The notes under the pieces were generated by a model. It had not been told where the DNA came from, did not search any database, and worked only from the letters and a program-made list of their open reading frames with translations. Below, piece after piece: positions 38,576-48,794 of a stretch of DNA of 64,000 nucleotides. Location: positions 1,026,239 to 1,090,238 of the forward strand of contig NW_019091372.1 in the NCBI RefSeq assembly GCF_001949145.1, in the 5' to 3' direction. How positions within the stretch are numbered: position 1 is the stretch's first letter; each line of letters starts with the position of its first letter. Source of the DNA: Acanthaster planci (lineage: Eukaryota; Echinodermata; Asteroidea; Valvatida; Acanthasteridae). The translations under genes and the position numbers were made by a program.

Positions 38576-39337
38576 CTACGGAAGCCGGATAGTGCCAGAG
38601 TGAAATTTTTTTTGCGTAGGTGGGTGTTATACTTTTTTAAACAAATTATCTGGCGGCCGCTACATAATTATCTGGCGGCAGCCACATAATATTGCAAATA
38701 TTTTGTATGTATGGGGGTGAATATTTTTTGCACATGGGGTGTATACATTTCTTGCGCATAGGGGGTGAATTTTTTTTACACATGGGGTGTCTACATATCC
38801 TGCGAATAGGGGGTCAATATTTTTTTGTATATGGGGGTTGTACATTTCTTGCACGAGAGGGAGCTAACACGTGGAAGCCCTCGGCGTACGTACATGTACA
38901 TACAGTATGGCAGCCAGCACGACGTCTGAACGCGAGCATAGAATACGGAATCTGCTGAAAAAACGGAGTCAATCCGCATGCGTCGCGACTGTGCAGCCTG
39001 GGAAAACGCTTTGAACGTATGGAGACTGCCGCTCCAGGTCTACGTGTAAAAAATATATTGACCCCCAATCTGTTAAAAAAATATTCCACCCCCTTTGTGC
39101 AAAAAATATTGACCCCCTATGCTCAAGAAATGTATACACCTCCTACGGAAAAGTATTCACCCCTTGGCACTATCCGGCTTCCGTCGCAAGAAATGGATAC
39201 ACCCCATGTGCAAAAAATATCCCCTAGGCATAAAAATATTTGACAAATTATGTGGCGGCCGCCACATAATTTGTCAAAAAAATATTACACCCCCTACGTA
39301 AAAAAATATTCACGCTGTCACTATCCGTTTTCCGTAG
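38576..39337. mobile_element. Foldback element with opposed internal repeat arrays
   Basis: Terminal inverted repeats are CTACGGAAGCCGGATAGTG (38576-38594) and CACTATCCGTTTTCCGTAG (39319-39337). The left arm (about 38630-38850) carries serial GGGGGTGAATATTTTTTGCAC and GGGTGTATACATTTCTTGC units. The right arm (about 39045-39310) carries the same units as their complements, so the arms can fold on each other around a unique centre (38860-39030). GGCGGCCGCCACATAAT-type words occur in both arms. A second internal CACTATCCGGCTTCCGT at about 39170 hints at nesting. No transposase. Confidence 0.8.
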
Positions 39338-40112
39338 AAAACGCATATATTACCCTCCACTTTTCTTTTTTACATCAATATATTCTTTTTAGAACGATGC
39401 ATTTCTGTGCTCGTCTTTATTTCTGTCGCCAGCTTTATACATGTATATGTCGTCTTTTTTTGTAGTCCTCATTTCTGTGGCTTACTATTTTTCTGTCGCG
39501 TGTATTTTTTGAGCATGATTATTTTAATTTATTTCTGTTGTCTGTACTTCGACCTGTGTGGTTATCTTCAGTTCTGTAATCTTAGTTATATCATCGTATC
39601 TATTTCTGGCTTATTATCTTTATTTCTGTGTTAATCTGTGTATTTCCGCAGGGTTACATATATTTCTGTGTTTATCTATGTTTCTGTTTATTATCCTTAT
39701 TTTTGTCATTATTAATTTTGGCCCTTTCGGCCGCCCATAGTTTAAAGGGTAACTAATCTACAGTGGCTGTGGAACTGTTGGTTGGCGCTACAAAAGGTCT
39801 TCCATGTTCCTTCCTGAAAACAATACAAGAACACAGTTTTTCGTCGTACAGTTTATCAGGTTTTACAAACCTTAAATCCAACTAAAATGGCATAACTTGA
39901 AACTTCTCACACAAATTTACTTACCGATGACACCTGCCGGTCGCATATGCAACTTAGACTCCTCTTTTGCAAACTACGAAGCCTTATCAACTTTGAGTAG
40001 GCTGCCAGTTTTTTAATAAATGAGAACACGAATAAAGTTGCACTAATACTTATACTCTTTAAAGGTCGGTGCGTTATATGTGTACACAATTGCCAGTGGT
40101 AAAATTTCTCAG
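39338..40112. other. T-rich non-coding DNA upstream of BBOX-B
   Basis: 39370-39720 is a TTTCTGT-rich low-complexity stretch. No exon or element can be defined. Confidence 0.4.
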
Positions 40113-40154
40113 CGAGATCCGCGGGGCGATATCCGCGGGGCGAGATCCGCGGGG
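40113..40154. repeat. 14-bp tandem repeat, three units
   Basis: CGAGATCCGCGGGG, CGATATCCGCGGGG, CGAGATCCGCGGGG in direct succession about 320 bp upstream of the BBOX-B start codon. It could act as a binding array; this is unproven. Confidence 0.8.
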
Positions 40155-40470
40155 CGCGTGGCAGATATAGAACACCATACTGACCATTATGTATAGGTAT
40201 GTCAGTGTGCATTGTTGTGTATATGGATATATACATGTATAATACATGTTCACCAGGGAATTGTACGGGCAGACACATCGTACCGTAGAAAGTCAAATAT
40301 CGTAGTTTGTCCTGGCTCTGTGGTTTGACCTGGTGACGGGACTCTGGACATCTGGTTTTGCGTTGTTACGCTCTGCAGGTTCCAGTTTGAATAGGCTCTA
40401 TAGTATAACTGAGACCCACCACGGCCAGAAAAGATTGTTCTGCGGCTGCATGCAGTAACGTCGAAGCATC

Positions 40471-43400
40471 ATGGCGCAGGCAATTGCCAAGCCCCATGCG
40501 CTGGCGAGGCACGCGTTGACCATCCGCCGGTCAGTTCTTGGCCTCAGGCAGAGCGTGGCACCGGTGGTGGTAGGGGCGAGTGCAGGGCAACCCCACAGCA
40601 GAAAGGCCTGGAATGCGGCAATCATTCCATCGGTATTAGGATCGTTGGGTCCCCGGATGTCGCATTCATCGCAGGCCGCACCGGGGAGTCGGGAAAGCCC
40701 GAGATTTGAGAGCTTCGCCAGGGACGATACGGTGGGGTGTTACCGTGTGGGGTTAAGCTCCGGCCCGGAGGGCGTCTACCCTTATGTTTGGCTGAGGGAC
40801 AACTGCCGATGTCCTGATTGCTATCACCCTTCGTCCGGGCAGAGAACCTGTGACCCGGCTGAGATGAATCCCGACATCAAGCCAGCCAGCGAGGCCATCC
40901 TCGACGACGGTAAGGTCTTGCAGATCACCTGGCCTGACCAGCACCGCAGCGACTTCGGTGTGGCCTGGCTGAACCGCCAGCGGTTCTCCAACAACGAGAG
41001 AGACACGGTGGGCAGTCCGGAGCTGGAGATGTGGGGAGGCGAGCTGAACGGCAAGATCCCGGCCTTCGACTTCGAGAAACTTTTCCAAGACGACCTGGAG
41101 CTGTACAACTGGCTGGAAGTCCTGAACACCAAGGGCTTGGCCTTGGTGAAAAGGGCACCGACTGCGCAAGGAATCCTCCAGGAATTGTCCGAGAAAGTTG
41201 CTCATGTGAAAACAACTAATTACGGGTAATGTGCTCGTAATCTTTAACTATAGGCCTAAAACTTAATACGAGCTCACCCTTTTTTTTGGGGGGGGGGTAG
41301 ATAGATCTACTGTTTAAAACGCAGTTCTTGCTCTTGCCTAACTAAGTAACTTGTTATTACGTTTTCATTCTTGGCCACATTTTAGGGAGACTTTCCAAGT
41401 CTTCAGTAAGCACAATGCCAGCAGTGTTGCATACACATCGAAGTCACTGTGCCTCCACACCGATCTTCCGTTTTATAACTACGCACCTGGCGTGAGTGTA
41501 TTGTAATGCTATACATGTATGTGTGTGTATACTACTAAATGAATGTTTTGGTTATTTCACGATAAACAACACACCACGCAAAAAAAAGATAAAAACAGAA
41601 CAACAACACAAAAAGATGTAACTCTGCAGGCTACCACGAAATGCTCATCTGGCTTGTTTGTACACAGTAAAACCTGAGCTTCACTGGGTAGAAACTTAGA
41701 AGGTGGACTGAAATCGATCGCCACTGTCTGGTTGCAGCTAAGCCTGTGCCGACTTGTGAATGGTATAAGTAATAAATTATTATCGATTTGCCGTCACAAA
41801 AGCAACTAAAAAAGCAATGCATTTCCAAACATCATGACTTGAGCGACAAAAAAGGATCTTCGAATTTAGTCAAAGGACAAACAAAACAAACGTTAAAAAC
41901 AAATCATTAAATCAAGCCAAAAATGAGTATTTAAATACTGAAAAAAATAAAATGTAAAAGATAAAAGTTGGCATGTCAGAACAGAAATAACGGACCAATA
42001 TTTGGCCATTATCGAATGTTCAAATGTTTATTTTTCGATTCGAATATGTGTAGGTTCAGTGCTGTGAAATTAAAAGGGACACTCAGTTTTATTATTCAAA
42101 GTGCTTTCTGTAAGCTTCGGTCCCTAAACTATATAGTTCTACTTCCGGTTAATATTAGCCTAATATTGTTATAACTACATGTGCTATTTCATGTATAAAA
42201 AAAAGGTGACTCCAGAGGCTTTGTTAACCAATAATTGTTGCACAACTGAATAATCAAGTCAGTTTACTCGGTTAATCGATACCCACATCTTTGAAACTCA
42301 CAGTTCGTCGAGAAATTCATATCGTATACATGTACATAACTGGAGGGGTGTTACACAGTATAATGTGGCCAAATCGTACACACTGAAAAAGCAAACCTGA
42401 ATTATGAACATGGGTCAAACGGGCCACAAAAACAGGTATTTAGCAACGGATCGACTTTACTCTGGCTAACATTTGATCAAGGCGCCCGCGGCGAAATAGG
42501 TAGTCAAGACCACACGACGAACCGCATGCAAGCCCTGGAGCGACCGTCCATTTTGCCGCGGGCGCGTTGATCAAAGGTATAACCCTGGCTAACCACCGTA
42601 CCTCTTTCAGTCACTTGAAGCTTGTCTGAGATTCTTACATCATCGATCCTCACGTTTTCATGAACGCCAGATTCAAATGCTGCACTGTATCGAGCAGACT
42701 AGCGACACCAATGGTGGAGCGAACCAGTTTGTGGACGGCCTGCAAGTAGCGGAGCAAGTGCGGCAGGAGTTCCCGGACTTGTACAAAATTCTCCGGACTC
42801 AAGAGGTCGACTTCCGAAACATCGGCAGCGACTACTACGACTACCACATGAAGCAGAGGAGGCCCGTCATCGAGTAAGAGGTTGCCAGTGTCCTTGTTGA
42901 AAACGCTACTCCTTGTAGAGTTATCCCAAGACCAGAATACCCTCTACACCTACTCGTATGTCACGAATAGGGGTAATTGCACGCGTGGGATTAATATGCA
43001 GTCGATCCCAAGAAAGTGGAGGGCGCAATCTTATGTACCTTTTTCCAGTTGTGGAAGATTATTCTCCGGAATGTTTAAAGCTAAGGTTTAAAAGCGAATA
43101 CTAATCGTACTACACGTACATCAGACAGCGATGACCTCCATTCGGTACCATCAATGCAATGCGATAAACATTGAGGTACGTCATTAGCAGTGTGCATAGG
43201 ACTAGTCCCTAGGCGTGGTGGTCCACACCTCATAAACAGATGCTAGGCGTGCGTTACACGCCTCTCTTCCACCAATATACCTCTAGTATAATATAACGAC
43301 GTCACAATTTGCTTAGTATGCGCTTTCCTATGGCAAATCCCCATAGAAAAGCGCACATAGCGTTATAACGGTATACACAGGGTTTTTCAAGATGTCTTTT

Positions 43401-44224
43401 CTACAGGGAGGTCAACAGGCGTTGCCGGTGGAGTGCCAAAGGGACGTACACACTTGACATTTATAAAAATGCACGTGAGTATGGTGCCAACATTAACCGT
43501 CGAACATTTTCACCACTATATATATACACAGGCATAATAAGTACGGCGAGTTCACAAGTGTAAACTTCAACAATCAAGTGAGGGCGCCCTATCTGTCGCT
43601 TCCGGCGGAGAAGGTCAGGGACGTGTACAGAGCCTTGAAGGTCTTCTATGACGTCATGTATCGCCCTGAAAACTTGGTGGAGTATCGGCTTGTCGCAGGT
43701 GTGTTGAAAAACCCGGAAAGCATATACAGAACTTGACTGGGGTCTCAAGTTACTCTCTGAAAAAAAATTAATCATACCTTTGATATTGACCTAGCACTGC
43801 AGGAGCGGTATAGTCAGGGTCGCGTTGGCGCGCCCTCTTGCGAGAATCAGTGAAGGACACGTGACTGGTGCGCGCATACCTGTATGCTGCAGAACCATCT
43901 GCAGTTAATGGACAAGCCGCAGATGTAGAACGGACACGACGTGAGGTGCAATTGCTCTCGAACAACCTCGTCCTCTTGAAATACCGACCTGGCCAACGCT
44001 GTCTCGCAGTTTTACCGATCCACACTTTTTGGTGTCTTTTTTTTTGTCCCTGCACAGGAGAGATAGCCACGTTCAACAACGGCCGTGTCCTACATGGGCG
44101 TAACTCCTACACTGTTACCAAGGAGGGCAACCGGCATCTGGAGGGCGCTTACATGGACTGGGATGAGGCTCATTCGCGCATGCGCATTCTCCGGGAGAAT
44201 CTTTTTGGTGATGAGCGCTTGTAA
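40471..44224 (+). CDS. BBOX1: Gamma-butyrobetaine dioxygenase, copy B (N-terminally extended)
   Basis: Five exons: 40471..41225, 41386..41491, 42671..42873, 43532..43698, 44058..44224, phases 2, 0, 2, 1, giving 465 residues. All donors and acceptors are GT-AG. The zinc site is C112, C114, C117 and the His of WPDQH. The iron ligands are H276, D278 and H423, and the substrate-domain segment in exon 4 (APYLSLPAEKV) is intact. The first ~75 residues have no acidic residue and are rich in Ala, Arg and Ser, like a mitochondrial presequence; vertebrate BBOX1 is cytosolic. A Met at residue 63 could serve as an alternative start for a form without this extension. A MITE begins directly at the stop codon. 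Closest to copy C. Confidence 0.93.
42472..42575. mobile_element. 104-bp MITE in BBOX-B intron 2
   Basis: The left end TTTGATCAAGGCGCCCGCGG and the right end, read on the other strand, TTTGATCAACGCGCCCGCGG are near-perfect terminal inverted repeats of about 26 bp. It is short and GC-rich relative to the intron. Confidence 0.75.
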
Positions 44225-44656
44225 TAGAGGGATCCCAATACGACGCTTTTAGCGTAGATCTGCCCACTTTCGCGTTTGAAAACGAGGCTGTATGTGTCAG
44301 CTTCAATTCTTAATACGGTCAGATGATTGAAAGTAAGGAGTTAAGACACAAAATACATAAAGGTATGTTAAATTTAGACTTTTCAGGCTGCAATTTTTTG
44401 TGGAACAGTCTTTCAGGATGACTCGACACGTGAAATCAAAAGAAAAAATAACGCCAATTTACCGCGAACTAACGTACCTGCGATGGCCGTTTATCTTGTG
44501 CAGTGGGCGTGGTTTAAACTGAAGTGGCACCACACTTATGAACCGGATATTGCATGTACTGTGTGGACTCCGCGGGTGCGCGCGACTAACTTAAACACAA
44601 AGAGCCTCGGTTTCGATGCAGATGTGCGCAGACGGCGCTAATGTGAAATCCATCTA
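44225..44656 (+). mobile_element. TA-flanked MITE, copy 2, inserted in the BBOX-B stop codon
   Basis: A 432-bp element beginning TAGAGGGATCCC and ending AATCCATCTA, homologous in inverted orientation to 36775-37205. To its left is TTGTAA (last codon and stop of BBOX-B); to its right is TAAAGAATGG. The stop of copy C is followed by the same letters (TAAAGG), so the right flank is the original continuation of the gene B stop codon. Confidence 0.85.
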
Positions 44657-46470
44657 TAAAGAATGGGGTGTATTTTCCTTCAATGATACAATCCTGGAGT
44701 GCGACTTGACACTACAGAGACTGAAATCACAAGGGGCTTTGTGCTCCCTTGTTTCTATATATGGCGTCAAAATAACCTGTCAGCAGCAAATATTGTCCCC
44801 AATGTATATTTTCTTTCCAGTTCTGCTGACAGCCACTTCTAACTTGGTAGAAGATACATACTTTTTGAATCAGTTGTAGTATCGAGGCTTCTTATGTTCT
44901 TTGTAAGAAAGATGTGGGCGCTTCTTCAGGATAGCAAAAACGTTACAGGAAAACCTGTTTACTACTGATAACCGAACTAGATAATCCGCTGGACCAAAGT
45001 TAGCCACGCCCATTTAGTATGGTCCCGCAGATTGCTGCTGGACCATACTGCGGGATAATAGCGTTTGCTTACCACGAGCGAAAAGACTGACCCCCAGGAG
45101 TCGCCGTGTTATCCACCAGTTTGATATTTTAGCGGCCATACCGCGGTACATATAGTTTACATCTGGAATCGGACTTGAAAAAACGAGCCCAGAATGGGAC
45201 ATAATAAGTATGAAAATACTTGATATCTTATATGGGATCTTGGGTGATTACAAATACGAGAGCTGTTGCAGGTGTGCTAAGAAATGAGTCCCTAGTGTGA
45301 GTTCCTCGTCTGGTATGGGGAAATAAACTGAGACGTGAATTGGCTGGAAATTCTCAGAGAAGTGAACTTGGCACATTATTGAATCTAGACGGCAAAGACT
45401 CGTTCATTTTCTGACAAACTTATTATTGATTGCCCTGCTGCTGGTAATTTCTACTTCTTGCGACATTCGCTTAATTAATCTGCCAAAGCTTTTAGTGTCT
45501 ATTCAGTGCTTCATTTAATATTTAATTTCAGTTCAATATTCACTTTCTCCCCTAGCCACTACACGATTATCGATTATCAAATCACATGTACTTAACTGAG
45601 CAGTCAGAATGTTTTGACAAAGTATAACCCATCAGGTCTACGGGAAAAGTATGTCGGAATTTTACCTTTTCTAACTACAGTTGTTCATGAAGTTTTACCT
45701 CAAAAATCCCTCTTTAGCCATAATTATCTGTGGTGTGTTTCCGCAGACACCCAATACTGAACGAACTCTCCTTGTAAAAACTGTAGAATAGTGGTGCATA
45801 CGGCGCGTGCCACGTGATGTAAATCGGAATGCTGCCCAACCTCAGTACATTGATCTAAAAAAAGCTTCAATGTTATTGTCTTCACTGTATGTTTTCTATT
45901 TGAATTTTTACACTCTTGCAAAGTTAACTTACCATAGCTTGTAAAATGGCATAGATTTTCCTTTTTCCCTGGTATTTTTGTTAATTCTTTTGGTTTTTTT
46001 TATTACTTCAATTTACTTTAATTACTTTGATTGGAAAATGCTTATTTCCTATTGTGTATTTCCCATTTTTATCGTATTTACACGTACTTTAATTGTCTTT
46101 CCTTGATATAAGCCGAACGCTAGAGAGCTACGATGACCGTTTGGTCATTGGTTTCCGTTTCTGAAATATGTTAGTTCGTAAAAGTGTCCTTATTTCTGAT
46201 TTGTAATGTATTTTGACCTTGTACATTTATTGTCCTTGTATGGGATATGGGTACCATCTGATAACAAGACTAATATACACATTCTCACAAAGTCATTAAT
46301 TTTGTGAATATTTAATCTCGTCAAGACCTCAAAATGCCTCCCTAGCGCTGTTTGAAACAAATGATAGCCACTACCACTGTCCAACAAGCTGTTTAACGTG
46401 AAAACGGGGTAGAAAGTGGAACTCACTTCAAGAAATGTAGAAAATGTGCTTTATCGACTTTTCACTTATA
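44657..46470. other. Intergenic DNA between BBOX-B and BBOX-C
   Basis: It should hold the displaced 3' UTR of copy B. A 34-nt near-perfect hairpin (AGTATGGTCC...GGACCATACT) is at 45017-45052. The phrase AAAGTTAGCCACGCCCATTTA at 44996 recurs at 53751, downstream of copy C. No gene was recognised. Confidence 0.4.
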
Positions 46471-46885
46471 AATTCATAATTATGCAAGCATGCGCACAAA
46501 TGGCCTTGGCGGCGAGAAGTGTGAGCAGGCCATTGGTAACGTACAGGGGTGCCATTTTGATTATTTTCTCTAAGGTTTCTGGGTTTTGTTCAGTTTTGTC
46601 TTCAGAAAATCCTATTAAATCGTTTTTGCTATAAAACAGCACAAAAGGAGACCAGCTTAGATTCGACAATCTCGTGTGCACAGGAAAAATCACGATTGTA
46701 AAAATCTCGCTTAGAATAGAAACTAATAGCAAAACGATTTAATGAGATTTTCTGAAGAAAAAAACGAACAGAGCAAGAAAACCTGAGAGAAAATGATCTA
46801 AATTGCAACCCTGCACGTTTTCAATGGACCGCTCACACTTCTTGCCGCCAAGGCCATTTGTGCGCATGCGTTCAAATTATGAATT
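46471..46885. mobile_element. 415-bp palindromic element with ~165-bp arms
   Basis: The left arm (46471-46635) and right arm (46723-46885) are inverted copies at roughly 85% identity, starting AATTCATAATT and sharing GCATGCGCACAAATGGCC, TTGGCGGC, AGAAGTGTGAGC and CTTCAGAAAATC. The loop is about 85 bp. No transposase. Confidence 0.75.
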
Positions 46886-47948
46886 CATTAGTGCAAGGGT
46901 CTATTGTATATAGACCAAGCTATGGAGACACTCATTTTGTGCCTTGAATGACATAACCCGCCTTGCTGCATGAAATGTGGTCAGGAGATCTTCATAACCA
47001 CTAAGTGTAACATGGAGTTTCTCCCTGTTATTCTGCTACAAAGGGTGTGGACAAAATAATCGTAGCAACTTATAAATGAAATCGTGCTGCATGTATTCAA
47101 GTCATCGAAATCCTATCATTCGTATGATTTCTTTAATTCTCGATGATTTGGGGAGATCGTTTAAATGTGGCAAAGTTTGGTTGAATGATAGCTATATTTT
47201 TTATATTTAATTTGCCCTCAGAACATCGACCACGCATATGCACTATAAAATGATTTTAATGAATGTGTAAATAAAATCTCAAGAATACACTTTTGACAAA
47301 TGGATATCCCAGACAAAATGTGTATCACGCCCTGAGCCGTCAATTACGAGCTTCCCAGGTGTCGGCCATCACTACATTCCTTGGGGGAATTCGAACTAAG
47401 CCTGCAAGAGTTTACTTCCTGCTGCACGTCAGCGGAAAAGTTGCCCCCCCCCCAAAATGGACTTTTGCAATATCTTTCGTCATTGTACGCATAATTCTCA
47501 CAGTATCTCCTAGTTATTGAAGGAGCACGAAGCTATAAGATGCTATACTTTCAGAAAATAACCAATAAAATGAAATTTTTAATCATTGACGCTCGCAGAT
47601 TTCATGAAAAATGTCATATTTTTCGTCAAAATCGGGCTCATTTCGTGTGTGAAATCCTTTTTTTGCACGCAACCCCTAACTTCAACTCGTCTCCGTACGG
47701 CTTAGTTCCAAAAAGAGTTTCTTCGGCAAGCCTTTGCCTATCTATTAATGTAAGAATTAGTGTGATTGGTTCAGGAAACACTCGCGTTTTTTCTATTAAA
47801 AAGACATACCCATCTAAATTTGGCGTTATTTGTGGCTCGGCTGCAGGCAATGATTATCCCGTGGGTGCTCGTGCATTGGTACACACGCGCCTACAATGTC
47901 CACTGTAAACATGTAAACGCCGTAAACAGGATGTATTGTATGTACATC
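46886..47948. other. Intergenic DNA
   Basis: No gene or element recognised. Confidence 0.4.
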
Positions 47949-48297
47949 ATAGGCCTTTCCACACTGGACAAATCTCGGGGTTGACGCAGGGTTCAAGTGA
48001 AGGTGGGTTGAAAACGGGTGGCGATTCACACTGCGTCACCCCCGAGATTGACTTCAACCTGGGTTGACCTCAACCCTCCTCCGGACCAGGGTTGAGATTT
48101 TCATCCCGGGTTGAAAATTGTTTGTGCTCATTTTCGGGTTGAACTCGCCCCGACGGATAAGCCTAATTCACAGGAAACAAGTGTGAAACAATGCCGGGCT
48201 GAGGTTGAAAATCTAATTTTCAACCCAGGGCGGCCATGGGTTCGCCCATGGGTTAAGTTCAACCTGGGTTGAAAGGCTGTAGTGTGAGAAGGCCTAT
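47949..48297. mobile_element. 349-bp TIR element rich in GGGTTGA words
   Basis: ATAGGCCTTTCCACACT at the left end and its near complement AGTGTGAGAAGGCCTAT at the right define the ends. The interior has many GGGTTGA/TCAACCC words in both orientations and can form extensive secondary structure. Non-coding. Confidence 0.7.
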
Positions 48298-48794
48298 TGT
48301 GAAGTGGTTCTCCACAGACCTAGGGGAATTCAAGGTCATCTGTGCACAGCATCTTCAGCCGTGCATTTTGATGGGGTCCGTTTGGCACAAAAGGTTTCCA
48401 TATTTTCATATAGGAATAGGAAAAGCAATAGATCTGCGCTGGCGATCTAAACCAACCCACCAGTAGGTCTTTGCATCATCGTGTGACATGGGTTTGTTCT
48501 GTAAAGGAACGGCTGCCAGAGACAGACTGTGACAGGTTTATCTAAATCACAGAAAAGAGGTTAGTACGCGTAGCTATCATGCATACAGGCCTATATTTGT
48601 ATTGGCGTCACTGTAAAGTACAATCTATTCAAATTGACTAGGTCGACCTTGGACCATGGCACCATTGTGCGATGGAAACAGGCGATGACGCAGTTTTCTG
48701 TGCTCGGCAGGGTAAGTTAGAATTGGCTCACAGCAGTTGTTGATCGTTGTCGACTGAGTAAAGGCTGTGTTTTCTACTACAGCATCGCAGCATC
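48298..48794. other. BBOX-C upstream region
   Basis: This is the proximal promoter/5' UTR stretch of copy C. No TATA box or initiator can be assigned with confidence. Confidence 0.3.

Noticed and set aside
40753-41215. Minus-strand ORFs of up to 150 codons opposite BBOX-B exon 1
   Set aside because: Antisense shadows of the GC-rich BBOX coding exon.
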